Shown one piece after another: positions 14,086 through 18,339 of a stretch of DNA of 18,339 bases. Source of the DNA: Bacteroidales bacterium. GTDB lineage: Bacteria; Bacteroidota; Bacteroidia; Bacteroidales; UBA7960. The stretch lies in contig SLPR01000378.1 in assembly GCA_007131895.1 (NCBI GenBank), positions 1-18,339 of the forward strand, read 5' to 3'. Within the stretch, counting starts at the first letter, position 1. Each line of letters begins with the position of its first letter. The position numbers and the translations under genes are program-made. The notes below the pieces were generated by a model, which saw nothing but the letters and a program-made list of their open reading frames with translations, ran no database searches and was not told where the DNA came from.

Positions 14086-14159
14086 CGGGGTGTAGCGCAG
14101 CCCGGTAGCACGCGTCGTTCGGGACGACGAGGTCGTGGGCTGTAGTCCCGCCACCCCGA
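14086..14159 (+). tRNA. tRNA-Pro, anticodon CGG, with atypical T-loop
   Basis: A 74-nt cloverleaf. The 7-bp acceptor stem (14086-14092 with 14152-14158) is perfect, discriminator A14159, CCA not encoded. The anticodon stem (14113-14117 with 14125-14129) is perfect around loop TTCGGGA, giving anticodon CGG at 14120-14122. D-loop AGCCCGGTA has G18G19 at 14104-14105. The T-stem (14135-14139 with 14147-14151) has four Watson-Crick pairs and one wobble. Two oddities stand out: the T-loop is CTGTAGT (14140-14146) instead of TTCRANY, so C56 is a G and the G19-C56 tertiary pair is lost; and the D-stem pair 11-24 is C-A (14096/14110). Body sequence is otherwise typical bacterial tRNA-Pro. Confidence 0.9.
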
Positions 14160-14163
14160 CTTT

Positions 14164-14203
14164 AAAAAGAGTTGCAATTAATTTTGCAGCTCTTTTTTTT
14201 TTT
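14164..14203 (+). terminator. Intrinsic terminator after tRNA-Pro
   Basis: A 10-bp stem with one T-G wobble (14168-14177 with 14184-14193), 6-nt loop, extended by A-T pairs at its base, then 11 consecutive Ts (14193-14203). It starts 5 bp past the tRNA 3' end, so the tRNA is a single-gene unit insulated from the secreted-protein gene downstream. Confidence 0.88.
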
Positions 14204-14322
14204 AAATGTATCACGGGTTAACCTTTATTTCTTGAAATCCATAAACAGAAAAATAGTTCAACCTTGAAATATAAAGTACATAACGTATTTAAACACCTGG
14301 AGTGCGCTCAGCAACATTGGAA

Positions 14323-14399
14323 TGTTTTTCGGCATGTTATAAAAGAAAAAGGAAAACGGAATGAACCCTAATGTTGATTTATTAATGTTGTTTTTCGGC
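14323..14399 (+). repeat. 11-bp direct repeat upstream of the secreted PLD gene
   Basis: TGTTTTTCGGC occurs at 14323-14333 and again at 14389-14399, 66 bp apart (six to seven helical turns), the second copy just upstream of the predicted -7 box. This could be a paired regulator site, but could also be chance. The rest of the 14204-14502 intergenic stretch is A/T-rich and shows no gene. Confidence 0.35.
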
Positions 14400-14418
14400 T
14401 TTGAACTAAGGAAAATTC

Positions 14419-14426
14419 TATATTTG
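14419..14426 (+). promoter_or_regulatory. Bacteroidota -7 promoter element for the secreted PLD gene
   Basis: TATATTTG, a perfect TAnnTTTG match, 76 bp upstream of the ATG at 14503. A TTTG at 14400-14403 is only 15 bp away, shorter than usual for a -33 box. It follows the tRNA terminator, so an independent promoter is needed here. Confidence 0.5.
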
Positions 14427-14502
14427 CAACAGCAATAACCAATAGTTCACTTTTCTAACACCCCAAAACCCTCATTACCTCAAAACTCAAAAACCCTCCC
14501 CC

Positions 14503-17500
14503 ATGAAAAACCTTCGACAAATCTCATTATTTCTGATTGCTGTATTTTCATTTACCCATTTACAGGCACAACTTTTCGAAGACTTTGAACAAGGCACCAA
14601 AATCACCTACGCTCCTTTCTCAGTAGATTTATCCAGTGGTGAATGGATGTTTAACGATGCCCTCATCGGCACCTCTGCGGGCGATAAGAAAAACGGGCAG
14701 AAATCCACCCGCATCCGCGACGGATTTTTGCAGATGGAATTTGATTACCCCATGGGCATGAGCGAGGTATCCTTTTTTGCGGCCAATTTCGGCACTGACA
14801 GCGGAGGCTCGCTGCAGGTGAGCTGGTCGGACGATGCAGGCGAAACCTGGAACCCTATCGGTGATCCCATCAGCGTTGGAGCAGAACTTGAACAATTTAG
14901 TCTGCAACAAGATGTAAGCGGTCCGGTAAGGCTGCGCTTTGAAAAACCATCAGGCACTCGTGTAAACGTAGATGATGTCCTTATCAGCGACTACATCGAA
15001 ACCGTTACCGACCCCTCCTTGCTGGTGCGCATCAACCAAATCCCCTACCCTTCGGGCAGCACCTTTGACTTTGGTTTGAATACCGGAACTGCATCAGCTG
15101 TATTGCAGCTGCGCAATACCGGAGAAGAGGATCTGGTCATATCTTCCCACCTGATTACCGGCGATGAATTTTCGGTTGACGGAGATTTGAATATCACCCT
15201 GACCCATATGGAAACGGTGAACTTCACATTGATGTTTGATGCTGCCCAGCCCGGCATTTCTGAGGCAACCCTGACACTTACATCCAATGACCCCGCCAAC
15301 CCTCAATATATATTGCAACTTTCCGCTGAGGCCCTTGATACCAGCCAGCCCATATCCATTGCGGATGCACGGCAGTTGCCGCAGGGTACGGAGGTGACCA
15401 TTACCGGATGGGTTACCCTTGCCAGCCAGTTCAAAGGACCTTTGTACATGCAGGACGAAACAGCCGGGATTGCCTGGTACAATGGTGCCCTGATGGCCGA
15501 CGAATGGCTCGTGGGTGCCTTCATTGGTGATTCTATCGTGCTAACCGGCGAACTGGGCAACTTCAACAGCCTGCTGCAAATTGTCAATGACAGCGATTTT
15601 GAGGTTTTTCCAGATGCCAACCGCGACATCGAACCCCAGGATATAACCATTGCTCAACTCAACACCGGAGATTATGAAAGTCAGCTTATCCGGATTGGCA
15701 ATACTGTTTTTGAAGCCCCGGGAGTTTTTTCGGGAAACAACAACTATATGATTTCCGATGACTCAGGAGAGGGCGAGTTGCGTGTTGATATCAACACCAA
15801 CATCCCCGGAAGCGTTATCCCCAATGGGTTGACCGAAATTACCGGAGTTTCGGGAAGATTCCACAGCACACACCAAATCATGCCACGGTTTACCGATGAC
15901 ATCCTTCAACTCAGCGGCCCCATCATCCTTTCGGCTCCCCCCTATGAAATATCAGCTACGTCTACATCCATAAGCTTTGCCTGGGAAACCCAGCTGGCAG
16001 GACATTCGGAAATCCGCTACGGCACCACGCCCGCCCTGGAAATGGGCAATGTAATGGATGAACCCCACAAAACCCAGCACCAGGTAATCCTCGGCGGGCT
16101 GGAGCCGGCTACCATCTACAAAATCCAGCTGCGTTCGGCTTTTGATGCCGATACCAGTGCTACCAGTATCTACATCACCACTACAGGATCACCGGCTGGC
16201 ACAACAGGCGAAATCCTGACTTTCTTCAACAAAGATGTGGCGCATGAGCTGGCTACTTTCCGCGAAGCCGACCAGAACATCGATTTCAGTGAGAAACTCA
16301 TTGAATACATTCAGCAGGCAGAGCAATCGGCAGTTTTTGCTTTTTACAACATCAGCGGTTCGGTGGGAACAGAAATTGCAACCGAAATCATCGCCGCTCA
16401 CGACCGTGGTGTGGACATCAGGGTGATTGTATCGGGCCATACCGGCAATACCAACCCTGTCGTAACACAGTTGGCAAATGCCGGCATAAAAGCAGTACAA
16501 AGCTTAGGCACTGCGCAGATGCACAACAAATTTGCTGTGATTGATGCATTGGACAACGACCCGACAAAACCTGTTGTTGTTACCAGTTCATGGAATGCCA
16601 CCGACCAGGGCACTTACAGCCAGTATCAGAACATGGTTATCATACAGGATGTGGCACTGTCGCGTGCATATCTTCGCGAGTTCAACCAGATGTGGGGCGG
16701 AGAATCAGGTCCCTTCAACAGCAGCCAGGCATTATTCAGTTTCGAGAAGAGCATTGTAAACCCCACCCAATTCTGGATTGGAGAAGATGCAGTTAAAGTG
16801 GAAGCATATTTCAGCCCCCAAGCCAACACCGAAGCACAAATCAACCGCACCCTGGCCACTGCGCAGGAAAGCATTGACCTGGGACTGAACCTGATTACCC
16901 GGCGTTCTATCTCCAACGTAATTCGCAACAGATTTGAACAAGGGGTGGATGTAAGAGGGGTTATCGGTTCCATTGGCGAGCAAAACAGCGAATTCAACTA
17001 CCTGAGCAGCTGGGCGGATGTGCACCATTTTTCTCAGGCTGACTTTGGATTGCTGCACCACAAATATGCCATCATCGACGGGCTGGATGGCAGCCTGGAT
17101 TCCAAAGTTATTACCGGATCGCACAACTGGTCGGCCAATGCCAATTTTACCAATGATGAGAACATTTTGATTATCCACGATTCGCGGGTGGCCAACGAGT
17201 ATTTCCAGGAGTTTGCGGCCCGCTACTGGCAGGCAGGAGGAGAAGAGGAGTTTGATGTCACCATTTCGGTAGATGAACACACCGGATGGTATCAAAACCA
17301 TACGATGACCGGTTATCCCAATCCCTTCAGCAACCAGGTAAGTTTCAAAATTGAGTTGGTGAATGCACAGGAGCTCACCCTGGAAATGTATGACATCACA
17401 GGACGGTTGATGGCTACGCCCCTTTACAAGACCACCCTGCAAAGCGGTACCCACAAGATACAACACGACACCTCGCAGTTACAGGCGGGCGTCTATTTTT

Positions 17501-17559
17501 ACCGGTTACTGCTCAAAGACGGTACGCTTCTTTCGGGCAAACTGGTGAAGGTGGAGTAA
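14503..17559 (+). CDS. Secreted phospholipase D-superfamily protein with type IX secretion sorting domain
   Basis: 1018 residues. Signal peptide at 1-22 (LFLIAVFSFTHLQA, cleavage likely near AQ). A beta-rich N-terminal region (24-165) resembles a jelly-roll or MAM-like module. A choice-of-anchor-D/HYDIN-like Ig segment follows at about 172-278 (LRNTGEEDLVIS, TLTSNDPANP). An OB-fold-like domain with DUF5689 or YhcR-like look spans about 284-470 (VTITGWVT, GPLYMQDETAGI). A fibronectin-III-like module lies at about 475-562. Two PLD repeats follow, with HKD motifs H674xK676xxxxD681 (HNKFAVID) and H852xK854xxxxD859 (HHKYAIID); the second has the full GSHNWS tail (872-877), while the first has SSWN. 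The tail 939-1018 (YPNPFSNQVSF, MYDITGRLM, GVYFYRL, GKLVK) is a type A T9SS sorting domain. It should be exported and surface-anchored or released; the substrate could be phospholipid or nucleic acid. Confidence 0.9.
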   Translation: MKNLRQISLFLIAVFSFTHLQAQLFEDFEQGTKITYAPFSVDLSSGEWMFNDALIGTSAGDKKNGQKSTRIRDGFLQMEFDYPMGMSEVSFFAANFGTDSGGSLQVSWSDDAGETWNPIGDPISVGAELEQFSLQQDVSGPVRLRFEKPSGTRVNVDDVLISDYIETVTDPSLLVRINQIPYPSGSTFDFGLNTGTASAVLQLRNTGEEDLVISSHLITGDEFSVDGDLNITLTHMETVNFTLMFDAAQPGISEATLTLTSNDPANPQYILQLSAEALDTSQPISIADARQLPQGTEVTITGWVTLASQFKGPLYMQDETAGIAWYNGALMADEWLVGAFIGDSIVLTGELGNFNSLLQIVNDSDFEVFPDANRDIEPQDITIAQLNTGDYESQLIRIGNTVFEAPGVFSGNNNYMISDDSGEGELRVDINTNIPGSVIPNGLTEITGVSGRFHSTHQIMPRFTDDILQLSGPIILSAPPYEISATSTSISFAWETQLAGHSEIRYGTTPALEMGNVMDEPHKTQHQVILGGLEPATIYKIQLRSAFDADTSATSIYITTTGSPAGTTGEILTFFNKDVAHELATFREADQNIDFSEKLIEYIQQAEQSAVFAFYNISGSVGTEIATEIIAAHDRGVDIRVIVSGHTGNTNPVVTQLANAGIKAVQSLGTAQMHNKFAVIDALDNDPTKPVVVTSSWNATDQGTYSQYQNMVIIQDVALSRAYLREFNQMWGGESGPFNSSQALFSFEKSIVNPTQFWIGEDAVKVEAYFSPQANTEAQINRTLATAQESIDLGLNLITRRSISNVIRNRFEQGVDVRGVIGSIGEQNSEFNYLSSWADVHHFSQADFGLLHHKYAIIDGLDGSLDSKVITGSHNWSANANFTNDENILIIHDSRVANEYFQEFAARYWQAGGEEEFDVTISVDEHTGWYQNHTMTGYPNPFSNQVSFKIELVNAQELTLEMYDITGRLMATPLYKTTLQSGTHKIQHDTSQLQAGVYFYRLLLKDGTLLSGKLVKVE

Positions 17560-17628
17560 GAGATGTTTTACACATGTTAGATTTAAAGATAAGCTATTTG
17601 TAAAAACTATTTTTCAACATACGGAGAC

Positions 17629-18339
17629 ATGAAAAGGATAAAAAGCGCAATACTTCTCCTCCTCATACTAACCATTTTCACCTCATGCAACAAAGAATTA
17701 GAAGAAACTCCCTTTGGCAATTTATCAGGAATAGTAATGGATAAGTTTGATAATCCTCTTGAAGATGCTACCATTAGCCTCTCAGACGATACCCTCACAA
17801 CCAATGCAGAGGGAGCATTTTTCGGTTTTTTCCCGGTGGGAGAATACTCAGTTACAGTCACAAGAGAAGACTTCCTTTCTCAGTCAACTGATTTACTGAT
17901 AAGCGAGGGAGTGAATCCCCGATTGGAATTCATACTGGAACCAAAAGAAAATCAAATACATCTACCTTACAATCAATTAAGCATATCCGATGACTCCGGT
18001 AATTTCGACATTAATGTAACCTCCAATGCTGACTGGACCATCGTGAATAACACTGACTGGATTTCAGGGCCGGAATCAGGAGGAGGCACTATGACAGTAA
18101 GATTCACTTACACGAAAAATGAAAGCACTGAACCCCGATCTGACACACTCTGTTTTGTTTCAGAATCAGCTCAAGTTCAATTGGTTGTTATTCAGGAAGG
18201 ATATCTGGAAATTCTTCATGTGGAGGAATTCACAGGCAATATCGATGATGGAACAGAGGACTTTGTACATGTATTATTCAATAAACCCATCAGTGTCATT
18301 AGCATTAGCAGCAACTGGGACTGGTGGTCTGCCAATACC
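17629..18339 (+). CDS. Putative lipoprotein with CarboxypepD_reg-like and BACON-like domains, 3' end missing
   Basis: An open frame of 237 codons runs without a stop to the right edge. The N terminus (MKRIKSAILLLLILTIFTSC) is a type II signal peptide with the lipid-acceptor cysteine at C20; acidic residues right after it (CNKELEET) are compatible with surface export of Bacteroidota lipoproteins. Residues 31-104 resemble a carboxypeptidase-regulatory-like beta-sandwich (GIVMDKFDNPLEDATISL, TNAEGAFFGFFPVGEYSVTV). Residues 112-190 resemble a BACON domain (NFDINVTSNADWTI, WISGPESGGGTMTVRF, VIQEG). From about 192 a further domain begins (LEILHVEEFTG) with a tryptophan-rich run at the edge. It lies 69 bp after the secreted PLD gene on the same strand and may be cotranscribed. 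Function unknown; adhesion or glycan binding is typical of such modules. Confidence 0.85.
   Translation, partial: MKRIKSAILLLLILTIFTSCNKELEETPFGNLSGIVMDKFDNPLEDATISLSDDTLTTNAEGAFFGFFPVGEYSVTVTREDFLSQSTDLLISEGVNPRLEFILEPKENQIHLPYNQLSISDDSGNFDINVTSNADWTIVNNTDWISGPESGGGTMTVRFTYTKNESTEPRSDTLCFVSESAQVQLVVIQEGYLEILHVEEFTGNIDDGTEDFVHVLFNKPISVISISSNWDWWSANT

Noticed and set aside
16732..17466. 244-codon minus-strand open frame opposite the PLD domains
   Set aside because: Antisense shadow of the second HKD domain and T9SS tail; no independent start signal or known motif.
1..18339. CRISPR arrays, transposase genes, phage or toxin-antitoxin and restriction modules
   Set aside because: No regularly spaced repeats, transposase or integrase motifs, or defence-gene signatures were seen on either strand.

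Overview
The window looks like chromosomal DNA from a member of the Bacteroidota, probably a Bacteroidales-like gut or environmental lineage. Four observations support this. Several promoters match the Bacteroidota -7 consensus TAnnTTTG rather than sigma70 boxes. A large secreted protein ends in a type IX secretion (T9SS) C-terminal sorting domain. A lipoprotein carries a BACON-like domain. Shine-Dalgarno sequences are weak or absent, with A/T-rich leaders instead. An LPS Kdo transferase shows a Gram-negative envelope.

Region 1 (1-8383) is envelope polysaccharide supply. The 5' part of kdtA/waaA runs off the left edge on the minus strand, divergent from a plus-strand run of sugar genes: WbpE-type aminotransferase, WbpD-type N-acetyltransferase, TviB/WbpO-type UDP-HexNAc 6-dehydrogenase, GalE, RmlB, then a 518-bp non-coding repeat-bearing gap, a WbpP/TviC-type UDP-GlcNAc 4-epimerase, and a CpsB/YwqE-type PHP tyrosine phosphatase. 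Together they would supply acetamido-uronic acids such as UDP-GlcNAc(3NAc)A or UDP-GalNAcA, plus UDP-Gal and dTDP-4-keto-6-deoxyglucose. No WbpB 3-dehydrogenase, RmlA/C/D, glycosyltransferase, flippase or polymerase is visible, so the pathways are incomplete within the window.

Region 2 (8463-13791) is a minus-strand block of mostly independent genes: a CHASE-type membrane histidine kinase with no partner regulator nearby, a Ca2+/Na+ antiporter, fabD with its own clear promoter, folE with its own terminator, and a 6-pyruvoyl-tetrahydropterin synthase homologue whose active-site spacing is of the animal (biopterin) kind rather than the QueD kind.

Region 3 (13792-18339, plus strand) starts with a tRNA-Pro(CGG) that folds well but has a very atypical T-loop and a D-stem mismatch, followed by a strong terminator. 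Then come a 1018-residue secreted two-HKD phospholipase-D-superfamily protein with a T9SS tail and a truncated lipoprotein with carboxypeptidase-regulatory-like and BACON-like domains.

I see no clear undescribed multi-gene system. The best leads are the odd tRNA-Pro, the T9SS-exported PLD protein, the hybrid WbpD/WbpE + TviB/TviC sugar set, and the FolE-PTPS pair.
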